This document shows positions 25,440 through 33,142 of a stretch of 64,000 nt of DNA, in pieces. This stretch comes from SZUA-36 sp963759155 (GTDB taxonomy: Bacteria; Pseudomonadota; Gammaproteobacteria; Xanthomonadales; SZUA-36), in assembly GCA_963759155.1 (NCBI GenBank), contig CAVWXX010000016.1:142470-206469 (forward strand), in the 5' to 3' direction. The position numbers were made by a program, and so were the translations under genes. Under the pieces are notes generated by a model. That model was given only the letters and a program-made list of their open reading frames with translations. It searched no databases and had not been told where the DNA came from. Every line of letters begins with the position of its first letter. Within the stretch, counting starts at the first letter, position 1.

Positions 25440-26035
25440 GATTGGTTTGGTGGAAACTATTGGTCATTTAGAGAGTTGGGGCTGTGCGGTAGCTGAATTC
25501 TGGACTTATGTTCAGGATGAACGGTATGCCGCGGGTGCATGGATGCACAGGAGCGGCCTGGGTTTGAAACCATTGATCATTGGGGAAGCCAAGGCTATGC
25601 AGTAGCTTACTTCCAGACGCGCTCGAGCACATCCGTGTGGCGCTCATCCTCGACTCCTGTCTCAGAAGGTCTGGAAGTAAGCTACTGCACATCCTCGCCT
25701 TTGTACGAATGCGGGGGTCAATGGTTTCTGTTAGGCGGTCGACGCTTAATTCTGAACTTGATAGGCCCACGCTTTTTGCGAGTGTTTGGGTTTAAAACCT
25801 TTGAAAGATGCACGTCGTTTGATGTTAAGCTGGGGTGTGTATGGTCTTCCTCAGGACCGTACGAGCACGATCGTGTAGCGCCCGATACACGGACGTACTC
25901 GAGCAAGTGCAGTGATACAATTGCTCGACGGCAGTCCGAGTGCATCGAGCTGCTACGTGGCTGTGTCTGGGACGGTCCTGGGTAAGACAATACACACCCC
26001 AGCGCCCCCATCCGTGCAGATACAAAGTAAGCATC
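25440..26035 (+). repeat. interspersed two-hairpin repeat, copy D (divergent arms)
   Basis: Same plan as B and C. HP2 has perfect 21-nt arms (25598-25618 / 25669-25689), but the inner 12 nt read TTACTTCCAGAC / GTCTGGAAGTAA instead of TTATGCCGGGAC / GTCCCGGCATAA. HP1 (25829-25860 / 25972-26003) pairs GTCTT with AAGAC where A and B pair AACTT with AAGTT, and it extends further inward with CAGGACCGT / ACGGTCCTG. Its loop is longer and includes GAGCAA…TTGCTC. The spacer keeps TGAAAGATGCACGTCGTTTG. A half copy of HP3 (25503-25560) lies between units 1 and 2. Unlike the other copies, D lies between two divergent genes. Confidence 0.87.
25503..25560 (+). repeat. half copy of hairpin module HP3
   Basis: About 58 bp, starting CTTATGTTCAGGATGAACGG, match the reverse complement of the right half of HP3 in copy C (about 19692-19749) with only a few differences. 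The partner arm is missing, so the hairpin cannot form here. It is a truncated insertion or recombination product. Confidence 0.8.
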
Positions 26036-26112
26036 CTGAATCTTCAGAATCGCTCGGACAAAGCTAGCCCGGTTGCATGGCACTGCTACTGTTTGCCAGT
26101 GCGGTCGGAGGT

Positions 26113-26118
26113 TATAAT
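26113..26118 (+). promoter_or_regulatory. predicted -10 box for slyD
   Basis: A consensus TATAAT lies 48 bases upstream of the slyD ATG, just outside repeat copy D. No strong -35 is visible at 16-18 bp; the sequence there is GTTTGC-like. Confidence 0.4.
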
Positions 26119-26165
26119 GCCGCTTTGCCTGGCCGCATTGGCCGTGACCTGATATTGAGAAAATT

Positions 26166-26648
26166 ATGATTGTTGAAAAAGACAAGGCTGTTTCCTTTCA
26201 TTACACCTTGAAGAATGCTGACGGTGAGCAAATGGAGACCTCGCGTGAGAAAGACCCCATGAGTTATCTGCATGGTGCAAATAACATTATTCCCGGGCTT
26301 GAGAAGGCCATGGAAGGGCATGCGGTCAATGATGTGTTCAGCGTGACTGTTGAGCCTGAAGAGGCTTACGGTGTTCGTAATGAGAAAAATGTTCAGCGTG
26401 TTCCGATGAAACGTCTGAAAGGCATTGGAAAACTTTCAGTTGGCCAGGTTCTTAACTTGCAGACCAACCAGGGTCAGGTCCAGGTAACGGTATTGAAAGT
26501 GGGTCGGTTTAATGTTGATGTCGATGGCAATCATCCGCTGGCTGGCAAATCGCTGACTTTTGATGTGGAAATTACCGACATTCGTGATGCCAGTGCTGAA
26601 GAACTTGAACACAAGCACGTGCACGGGCCGGGCGGTCACCAGCACTAG
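26166..26648 (+). CDS. slyD: SlyD-type FKBP peptidyl-prolyl isomerase
   Basis: A 160-residue cytoplasmic prolyl isomerase and chaperone. The FKBP domain is split by an insert-in-flap domain, as in SlyD: residues 1-70 include VSFHYTLKNADGEQ, LHGANNIIPGLEKAMEG and EEAYG; the inserted domain spans about 75-125; the FKBP fold then closes with LTFDVEITDIRDAS. The C-terminus is His-rich (HKHVHGPGGHQH), a short version of the nickel-binding tail of E. coli SlyD. It assists folding of proline-limited proteins and may hand nickel to hydrogenase or urease maturation, though no such genes are nearby. The gene is monocistronic here. Confidence 0.93.
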   Translation: MIVEKDKAVSFHYTLKNADGEQMETSREKDPMSYLHGANNIIPGLEKAMEGHAVNDVFSVTVEPEEAYGVRNEKNVQRVPMKRLKGIGKLSVGQVLNLQTNQGQVQVTVLKVGRFNVDVDGNHPLAGKSLTFDVEITDIRDASAEELEHKHVHGPGGHQH

Positions 26649-26709
26649 TACTCTTTTACGGGGCTATTTTGACGGGTAATCATCCTGGTGGCGTGCCATC
26701 TGGATCGCC

Positions 26710-28491
26710 TCAGGTGCTTACCCCTGCCTGAACCCGCCATAAACTTGCATACAACCCATCGCTGGCCAGTAGTTCATCATGACTGCCCGTTTCGGTTACA
26801 CGACCCTTCTCGAGTACGTGAATCCGGTTGGCGTTAACGATGGTTGACAGGCGGTGCGCTACCACCAGCGTTGTTCTTCCCCGGGTAATGACCTGCATTG
26901 AGCGCTGAATGGCGGCCTCGGTTTCATTATCCACCGCAGAGGTGGCTTCATCCAGTATCAGAACTGGCGGGTCTTTGAGAACGGCACGGGCGATGGAGAC
27001 ACGCTGTCTTTGACCGCCGGATAATTTTTGTCCGCGTTCGCCGACGATGGTGTCGTAAGCCTGGGGTAGTTGCAAAATAAACTCGTGAGCCTCGGCTGCT
27101 TTGGCCGCCGCTTCTATATCAGGCTGGCTGGCACCCGGGCGTCCATAAGCAATGTTTTCAGCTACCGTGCCGTGAAACAGGAATACGTCCTGGCTAACCA
27201 GCCCAAATGCCTTGCGCAGATCCGGTATCTTAAACTCTGTCAGATCGGTGCCATCGAGCTTCAGAGAGCCGGAGCCGGGTGAATAAAAACGCAACAGCAG
27301 TTTCATCAGGGTGCTTTTGCCGGAGCCGGTCTGGCCGACAACCGCAATGGTTTCACCGGGTGCGATGGTTATGTTGATATCACGTAAGACCTCGGCGCCG
27401 TTGGGGTAGGCGAAGTTGACGTTTTCGAACCTCAGTTCGCCTTTGACCTGGTCGATGGGCAAGGCTCTTGAGCCGCTGTGAGTGCGAATCGGCACTTCGA
27501 TCAGGTTGAGGATACGGCGTGTAGATGCCATCGCACGTTCAAACAGGTCTACCGTCTCCGCCAGGCGGGTCAGGGGCCACAGTAGTCTTTGTGTCAGGAA
27601 AACCAGCACGCTATACGCACCGGCGTTCAACTGGCCGTCCAGTGTCAGTTTGCCGCCGTAGATCAGGGTCGCAACAAAACCCACCAGGATGGCCATACGA
27701 ATGATCGGTATAAAGGCCGAACTGATGCGGATGGCGCCCCGGTTGGCGGCGACATAGGCGCTGCTTTCCTTTTCCAGTTGTTCAATTTCGTGTTGTTCCC
27801 GGGTGAAGCTCTTGATGGTGGCGATACCGGCAATATTATTGGCCAGGCGGGTGCTGAGCAGACCAACTTTCTCACGCACATTGGCGTACAGGGGTTGGGC
27901 CCTGCGCTGGAACCAGAAAGCACCGAGGATGATAACCGGTACAGGTGTGAAAGCCATCAGGGCGATTTGCGGTGACACGTAGAAAAACACGGCGCCTACA
28001 GCAATGACTGAAGTCACCACCTGGATGATGGCATTGGCGCCACCATCCAGAAAACGCTCGAGTTGATTGACATCGTCATTCAGAATCGCCACCAGTCCGC
28101 CGGTGGAAGAGTCTTCAAACCAGGCCATATCGAGATCCTGCATATGGCCATAGGCATCCAGTCTTAAATCGTGTTGCAGGCTTTGTGAGAGGTTTCGCCA
28201 CAATACCTGTAAAAAGAACTGGAACAGGGATTCAAAGCCCCAGACCACAATGGTCAAAACACCCAGGAATAACATCTGGTTAAACGGCTCAAGGATACCG
28301 AAATCGGCAAGGAATGACTTGTCCTGACGTACGACTACATCAATGGCCATACCGATCAGGATTTCCGGCATCACATCAAATAGCTTGTTCAGAACCGAAC
28401 ATAGCGATGCCAGCCAGATTCGGCTGCGATAACCACGCGCATATCGCAGTAAACGCAGTAGAACGCTGGCGGAAGACGTTGTATCAGGCAT
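26710..28491 (-). CDS. ABC exporter, fused permease and ATPase (MsbA/ABCB type)
   Basis: A 593-residue half-transporter with a six-helix membrane domain (about residues 20-320) and a C-terminal ATPase. Walker A is GQTGSGKSTLMKL, the signature LSGGQRQRVSIARA, Walker B VLILDEATSAVDNE, and the switch histidine VVAHRLST. It should work as a homodimer exporting lipids, drugs or peptides. It begins 9 bases after the threonine-synthase-like gene, so the two are probably cotranscribed, but no functional link is evident. Substrate unknown. Confidence 0.93.
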   Translation of the reverse strand: MPDTTSSASVLLRLLRYARGYRSRIWLASLCSVLNKLFDVMPEILIGMAIDVVVRQDKSFLADFGILEPFNQMLFLGVLTIVVWGFESLFQFFLQVLWRNLSQSLQHDLRLDAYGHMQDLDMAWFEDSSTGGLVAILNDDVNQLERFLDGGANAIIQVVTSVIAVGAVFFYVSPQIALMAFTPVPVIILGAFWFQRRAQPLYANVREKVGLLSTRLANNIAGIATIKSFTREQHEIEQLEKESSAYVAANRGAIRISSAFIPIIRMAILVGFVATLIYGGKLTLDGQLNAGAYSVLVFLTQRLLWPLTRLAETVDLFERAMASTRRILNLIEVPIRTHSGSRALPIDQVKGELRFENVNFAYPNGAEVLRDINITIAPGETIAVVGQTGSGKSTLMKLLLRFYSPGSGSLKLDGTDLTEFKIPDLRKAFGLVSQDVFLFHGTVAENIAYGRPGASQPDIEAAAKAAEAHEFILQLPQAYDTIVGERGQKLSGGQRQRVSIARAVLKDPPVLILDEATSAVDNETEAAIQRSMQVITRGRTTLVVAHRLSTIVNANRIHVLEKGRVTETGSHDELLASDGLYASLWRVQAGVST

Positions 28492-28500
28492 CAGTTTGAA

Positions 28501-29748
28501 TCAAAGCAGGTGCCGAAGGTCAGGCAGGTACTTTTCCAGTGAGCCCGTATTAAATACGACGACCTTGTTACCGGCTTGTATCAGCCCGTCTTCGATCAAT
28601 CGCGGAATGGCCGCCAGGCAGGCTGCGCCTTCCGGGCAGACCCACCAGCCTTTTTCCTTCCATACGGTGCTGAGCGCCCTGTTGATATCGTCTTCTTTGA
28701 CGGCGATGGCCGCACCACCTGATTCCCGCACAATTGACAGCACTTTGAAATGCCCCACCCCTCCCGGCACGTTGACACCATAAGCCAGCGTTTCTCCGGG
28801 GTCTACCGGCGCAACTTCAGTAGTGCCGCTTTCAAAGGCATTGACCAGTGGCGTGGTGCTTTCACTCTGAACACAGATCATTCTCGGGCGGAAATGGTCG
28901 ATCAGGCCAAGGGCTTCCAGTTCATTCCAGGCCTTCCACATTCCCAGTACTCCGGTGCCGCCGCCAGTGGGGTAGATCACTACATCCGGCAGACTCCATG
29001 GGTCTTCGGCTTGTTTGGGCTCCGCCAATTCCAACCCCAGGGTCTTTTTGCCATCAATACGCCAGCCTGGCTCCTGAAAAGTGGCTACACTGAAGTAACC
29101 TTTATCCAGCCATTTTTCTTTCAGCAATGCACCGGCTTCACGAATGGTGCCGGTGACCAGTTCCAGTCTGAAGCGATCAGACTGGGCAGCCAGTGCCGCG
29201 ACCCTTCCAAGTATGGGCATGGGTGTGTTGTCGGGCATGGCGACCACTGCCTCCATGCCCGCCGCATTGGCGTATTCACAAAGGGAATCCCCGGCGTTAC
29301 CCTGGGTGGGAACCGCCAGCTTTTTAAGACCGGCCTTATGCGCCATGGATATGGTCATGGCCATGCCGCGGTCTTTGAAACTTTGTGTTGGGTTCGCGCC
29401 AAAGCCAGGATGGGCTTTACCCTCATCTTTGACCATTAGTGAAAAACCAGTTTCTTGTGCGAGCGGATGATCGTTGTAATCCAGCAAGGGTGTATGACCT
29501 TCACCCAGGTTGAATATATGCACCTGATCATCCGGGTTATTGATATCCAGTGGCAGCAGGCCGCCAAAACGCCACATATCGTTACGTTCAGGCTGGTACC
29601 ACGACAGGTTGGGTTGTTCGGCCGCCAGGCGTTTCAGGTCCATGATGATCTCAACCGGGCTGTCGTCCAGTGGGCAAAGGTTCATAATGCTGTCAGCAGG
29701 ATACTGGGTGCCGCAGCGGATACATTGCAGGTGTGAAATAAAGCTCAT
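28501..29748 (-). CDS. thrC: threonine-synthase-like PLP enzyme
   Basis: A 415-residue fold-type II PLP enzyme. The N-terminus has a zinc-ribbon-like CIRCGTQYPADSIMNLC, as in many prokaryotic threonine synthases. The PLP lysine is in NPTQSFKDRGMAM and the phosphate loop in PTGGGTGVLGM. Threonine synthase converts O-phosphohomoserine to threonine. Related enzymes include cysteate synthase and threonine dehydratases, and no homoserine-pathway genes are nearby, so the assignment is by family only. It heads a short minus-strand operon with the ABC exporter. Confidence 0.78.
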   Translation of the reverse strand: MSFISHLQCIRCGTQYPADSIMNLCPLDDSPVEIIMDLKRLAAEQPNLSWYQPERNDMWRFGGLLPLDINNPDDQVHIFNLGEGHTPLLDYNDHPLAQETGFSLMVKDEGKAHPGFGANPTQSFKDRGMAMTISMAHKAGLKKLAVPTQGNAGDSLCEYANAAGMEAVVAMPDNTPMPILGRVAALAAQSDRFRLELVTGTIREAGALLKEKWLDKGYFSVATFQEPGWRIDGKKTLGLELAEPKQAEDPWSLPDVVIYPTGGGTGVLGMWKAWNELEALGLIDHFRPRMICVQSESTTPLVNAFESGTTEVAPVDPGETLAYGVNVPGGVGHFKVLSIVRESGGAAIAVKEDDINRALSTVWKEKGWWVCPEGAACLAAIPRLIEDGLIQAGNKVVVFNTGSLEKYLPDLRHLL

Positions 29749-30111
29749 GTGTCTGTCCTACCCGGTGAGGAATTTGGGTAGTTTAAGGGGTTCGCACCAG
29801 CCACGCCATGTACTTTAATTAGTCATCCATGACAGTTTCGGGCTTGGGGGACAAGCAAGGTACTTGCGGCTGGTACGAGGCTAAAGGTTACCAACACTGA
29901 CGGAATAATAAAACATAAACTTTGAATGAAAATTCATATATTTTAAATGTTGCTTAATGGTCGTCGCGACAAGACCCGAAAGCTTTACAAAAGGGGTACT
30001 CACTTACAAAAAAATCCTCGACGAAGCGTGGCTTTTTTGCATTCATTATCATGTGAAATGTCGGCTCAAGTGCTAGGATTCTGTTTTCTGTTTTTTCTAG
30101 TGGGTTCATCA
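29749..30111. other. divergent intergenic region before mtnA, with possible folded segment
   Basis: No convincing gene. The open frame that extends mtnA upstream from 29947 has no ribosome-binding site and is unlike any MtnA N-terminus. A segment at about 29796-29874 can fold: ACCAGCC (29796-29802) with GGCTGGT (29868-29874), enclosing GCTTG…CAAGC (29842-29855) and TCATCCATGA. An AT-rich stretch follows (29905-29945). The pairing is short and could be chance. Confidence 0.35.
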
Positions 30112-31218
30112 ATGAAAATTAATGGTATTCCTTACCGCTCGATCTGGTTGAACAAGAATGGCTGGTCGGCAGATATTATCGACCAGACCCGTCTGCCTCA
30201 TGAGCTTGTTATCAAAACACTGTCCTCCATGCAGGATGCCGCTGAAGCCATCAGTGTCATGCGGGTTCGGGGAGCGCCATTGATAGGTGCGACTGCGGCT
30301 TACGGATTGGCCCTTGCCATGCGGGAAGACGCATCAGATGAGAACTTGAGAAGCGCATTCGATACCCTGTTTGCCACGCGACCTACCGCGGTTAACCTAC
30401 GTTGGGCGCTGGAACGTATGCAGCAGGTTTTGGCAGATTTGCCTGCCGGCGACAGGTTGGCAAAAGCCTATGAGATGGCCGCGGGAATCTGCGACGAGGA
30501 TGTTGACATCAATCATGCGATTGGTCGCCATGCGCTTGGTGTCATTCGCGGGCTTTGGCAACAAAAACCAGCAGGGGCGGAGGTTTTTCACATTCTTACG
30601 CACTGCAATGCTGGCTGGTTGGCCACGGTCGACTGGGGCACGGCATTGTCAGCTATTTACCAGGCTTATGATGACGGAATTCCGGTACATGTATGGGTGG
30701 ACGAAACCCGCCCGCGTAACCAGGGCGCCGCCTTGACTGCATGGGAACTGAAATCCCACGGTATTCCGCACGATGTGATTGTTGATAATGCCGGTGGTCA
30801 CCTGATGCAACATGGACAGGTGGATATGTGTATTGTCGGTACCGACCGCACAGCCCGCAATGGTGATGTTTGTAACAAGATAGGTACGTATTTGAAGGCG
30901 TTAGCGGCATTTGACAACAAAGTTCCGTTTTACGTGGCACTTCCGGGACCTACCATCGACTGGCAGATGAACGACGGCGTCAACGGTATACCGATAGAGC
31001 AAAGGGAGGGTTTTGAGGTAACCCATGTCGCGGGTAAAAATTCCGCCGGGCAGGTTGAAACGGTACAAATCACACCCGATGGCGTCACGGCCTGTAATTA
31101 TGCCTTCGATGTCACGCCGGCCCGGCTGGTGACCGGCTTGTTTACCGAACGCGGTGTTTGTGAGGCCAGTGAAGCCGGCTTACTGGGTCTTTATCCCGAG
31201 CAGAACAGACCACTCTGA
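30112..31218 (+). CDS. mtnA: methylthioribose-1-phosphate isomerase
   Basis: A 368-residue enzyme of the methionine salvage pathway that converts 5-methylthioribose-1-phosphate to 5-methylthioribulose-1-phosphate. The start at 30112 (MKINGIPYRSIWL) matches the usual N-terminus. Key regions are visible: VMRVRGAPLIGATAAYG (substrate phosphate), THCNAGWLA with the catalytic cysteine, and VGTDRTARNGDVCNKIGTY with the catalytic aspartate. No other methionine salvage gene is in the window. The stop at 31216-31218 is followed by a weak imperfect stem (GGCCATGGAC / GTCCTGGCC) without a T-run. Confidence 0.93.
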   Translation: MKINGIPYRSIWLNKNGWSADIIDQTRLPHELVIKTLSSMQDAAEAISVMRVRGAPLIGATAAYGLALAMREDASDENLRSAFDTLFATRPTAVNLRWALERMQQVLADLPAGDRLAKAYEMAAGICDEDVDINHAIGRHALGVIRGLWQQKPAGAEVFHILTHCNAGWLATVDWGTALSAIYQAYDDGIPVHVWVDETRPRNQGAALTAWELKSHGIPHDVIVDNAGGHLMQHGQVDMCIVGTDRTARNGDVCNKIGTYLKALAAFDNKVPFYVALPGPTIDWQMNDGVNGIPIEQREGFEVTHVAGKNSAGQVETVQITPDGVTACNYAFDVTPARLVTGLFTERGVCEASEAGLLGLYPEQNRPL

Positions 31219-31421
31219 TGACAGGGCAGCCAGGACAACAAATAGTCGATATCACCCGGGCCATGGACGTCAGCGGTCCTGGCCAGGGTGCAGGGTTCTA
31301 GTGTAAATCTCAGTGCGCGTGATGGAGTGCAGGATGACTGATTTGTCGTTTAATTACTGAAGTTAAATAAAAAATTACCGTTTGAGGCAGAAAAACTGCA
31401 ATCCAGCGCGTATACTAAAGG

Positions 31422-31438
31422 GGTGTTCACTGAACACC
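31422..31438 (+). promoter_or_regulatory. perfect palindrome, operator-like
   Basis: GGTGTTCACTGAACACC is an 8-1-8 perfect palindrome lying six bases after a TATACT-like -10 (31411-31416), about 90 bases before the small gene at 31531. Its shape and position suit a repressor site over a transcription start. No regulator gene is adjacent. Confidence 0.45.
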
Positions 31439-31488
31439 ATCAATTCGCTGGTTTATTCATACAATTCTAAAATAACAAAACGATATTC

Positions 31489-31521
31489 CCACGAACCGAT
31501 AGTTGTTCAGTTTGTTCGTGG
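31489..31521 (+). promoter_or_regulatory. hairpin overlapping the ribosome-binding site of the small gene
   Basis: CCACGAAC (31489-31496) pairs perfectly with GTTCGTGG (31514-31521). The last two G residues of the stem are the first two of the Shine-Dalgarno GGAG (31520-31523) that precedes the ATG at 31531. Folding would partly hide the ribosome site, so translational control is possible (inference). Confidence 0.4.
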
Positions 31522-31530
31522 AGAAATTAT

Positions 31531-31731
31531 ATGCACAAAGATAGTCCTCACAAGGAGCTGTACGACCCGTACTATCATTACACCCGTGGTGTTCTCTATT
31601 ATGATGAAGACCACTTCACATTCACCGCATACCGGATGCCCTACCAGGAGCTCGATAAGAAATCGTGGAAAACGGAACAGGCATTTACAGCCGATTACCG
31701 GCGAATGGTTGAAAAGAAGTATTCAGTCTGA
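31531..31731 (+). CDS. small hypothetical protein, 66 residues
   Basis: An open frame with a good ribosome-binding site (GGAG seven bases before the ATG). The product is hydrophilic and rich in Tyr, Asp, Glu and Lys (YDPYYHYTRG, YYDEDHFTFTAYRM), with no signal peptide or membrane segment; I do not recognise a family. The clear upstream elements (palindrome, hairpin and SD) support a real gene. It stands alone between mtnA and the convergent aminotransferase. Confidence 0.6.
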   Translation: MHKDSPHKELYDPYYHYTRGVLYYDEDHFTFTAYRMPYQELDKKSWKTEQAFTADYRRMVEKKYSV

Positions 31732-31822
31732 GCCTGGTTCGATAAAGATTCTCAAATCAGCCTGGCCTATCGTCTTAATAGACATCAGTTGATTTAACCA
31801 GCAAGGGTTCCCGGGAACCCGA

Positions 31823-33130
31823 TTATGGCGTTTTGTTCAACTGGCCCAGTACTAATTGCAGCTTCTGTAATAAAAGGTCGGCGTTTTCTTTCGAGAAAAC
31901 CATCGGTGGACGGACCTTCAGAATATTGTCATGTTGGCCGGTGGAGCCGATCAGAATGCCCTGCTGCCTGAGCAGGTTAACGGCCGTTTGCGTTTCGTCG
32001 GTAGCCGGTTCCCGGCTCTCACGGTTACGAACCAGGTCAATACCGACAAACAGCCCACTGCCGCGAATGTCGCCGATTAATGGTTGATTTGTTGCCAACT
32101 CCTTTAAACCTTCCAGTAAATATTTGCCGGTTTCAAGCGCATGGGCCTGTAAACCCTCCTGCTCTATAACCTCAAGCACGGCAAGCGCAGCCGCGCAGGC
32201 GACAGGTGTGCCCCCGAAGGTATTGAAATAGTGGGAATTGCGTCGAAACGATTCAACCACCTCGGCCGAGGTAACCACCGCTGATATCGGGTAGCCATTA
32301 CCCATGGGTTTGCCCATCGTTGCGATATCAGGCACCACACCGTGGCTGTCAAAACCCCAGAAGTGGCTGCCAAGGCGGCCAAACCCGGGTTGTACTTCAT
32401 CGGCAACAAACAGGCCGCCGGCTTTTCGGACGATTTCAACGGCTTTTGACAGGTAATTTTGCGGAACGGTGGGAAGTCCCTCATTTGAAAAAATGGTGTC
32501 GACAATAAATGCGGCAGGTCGATGGCCCTTACGGGCCAGTGTTTCTATAGCAGTATTGAGATGGGCAGCGTAGTTGTCGGCAGCTTGCGCATCGTTAGCG
32601 TATAAACCCCGGTAACTGCATGGCGTGGGTACCGTGACAATATTATCGCCGCGTTTCTCACTGGTTTCATAACAGGTGGTTATCTGGGCAATGGCCCAGG
32701 AAGTACCATGATAGGCATGCTCGGTGACGATCATACCGCTCGCCCCGGTTTTAGCGCGCGCAAGTCTCAGTGCAAGTTCATTGGCTTCAGTACCGGTGCA
32801 GGCAAACATGGCAATATCGAGGCTGTCAGGGAACTTGCTTGTAAGTCTTTCGGCGTATTCGAGCACCAGTTCATGTAGATAGCGGGTATGAGTGTTCAGA
32901 ATTTGTGCCTGTTTACAAATGGCCTCAATCACCCTCGGGTGACAATGACCAACATGCGGCACGTTGTTGTAAACATCGAGATACTTTTTGCCATCCGAGT
33001 CGTACAGCCAAACGCCTTCGCCCGAAACGATGTGAACCGGTTCATCGTAAAACAGACGATAGGCGCCTCCCATGAGGCGTTGACGTCGCTCCAGCATGTT
33101 TTGTGAAGTGGTCTTCTTTTTATCGTTCAT
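31823..33130 (-). CDS. class III aminotransferase-fold phospho-lyase (AGXT2L type)
   Basis: A 435-residue PLP enzyme of the class III aminotransferase fold. The cofactor lysine is Lys274 in TMGKPMGNGYP and the ring aspartate Asp244 in FVADEVQPGFGR. The surrounding sequence (GSHFWGF, YFNTFGGTPVACA, IGDIRGSGLFVGIDLV) matches the AGXT2L branch, which are phospho-lyases acting on phosphoethanolamine or 5-phosphohydroxylysine rather than aminotransferases. The kinase-like gene directly upstream, 12 bases away, would supply the phosphorylated substrate. The pair therefore suggests hydroxylysine or ethanolamine breakdown, yielding ammonia, phosphate and an aldehyde. Which one cannot be decided from sequence alone. 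Confidence 0.82.
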   Translation of the reverse strand: MNDKKKTTSQNMLERRQRLMGGAYRLFYDEPVHIVSGEGVWLYDSDGKKYLDVYNNVPHVGHCHPRVIEAICKQAQILNTHTRYLHELVLEYAERLTSKFPDSLDIAMFACTGTEANELALRLARAKTGASGMIVTEHAYHGTSWAIAQITTCYETSEKRGDNIVTVPTPCSYRGLYANDAQAADNYAAHLNTAIETLARKGHRPAAFIVDTIFSNEGLPTVPQNYLSKAVEIVRKAGGLFVADEVQPGFGRLGSHFWGFDSHGVVPDIATMGKPMGNGYPISAVVTSAEVVESFRRNSHYFNTFGGTPVACAAALAVLEVIEQEGLQAHALETGKYLLEGLKELATNQPLIGDIRGSGLFVGIDLVRNRESREPATDETQTAVNLLRQQGILIGSTGQHDNILKVRPPMVFSKENADLLLQKLQLVLGQLNKTP

Positions 33131-33142
33131 GGTGCATTGCTT

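Noticed and set aside
2775..26035. Elements A-D as integron attC sites or a cassette array
   Set aside because: No cassettes lie between copies, no integrase is present, orientations differ and the core-site pattern is absent.
29947..30111. N-terminal extension of mtnA
   Set aside because: The extension has no ribosome site and MtnA proteins begin at the position of the ATG at 30112.
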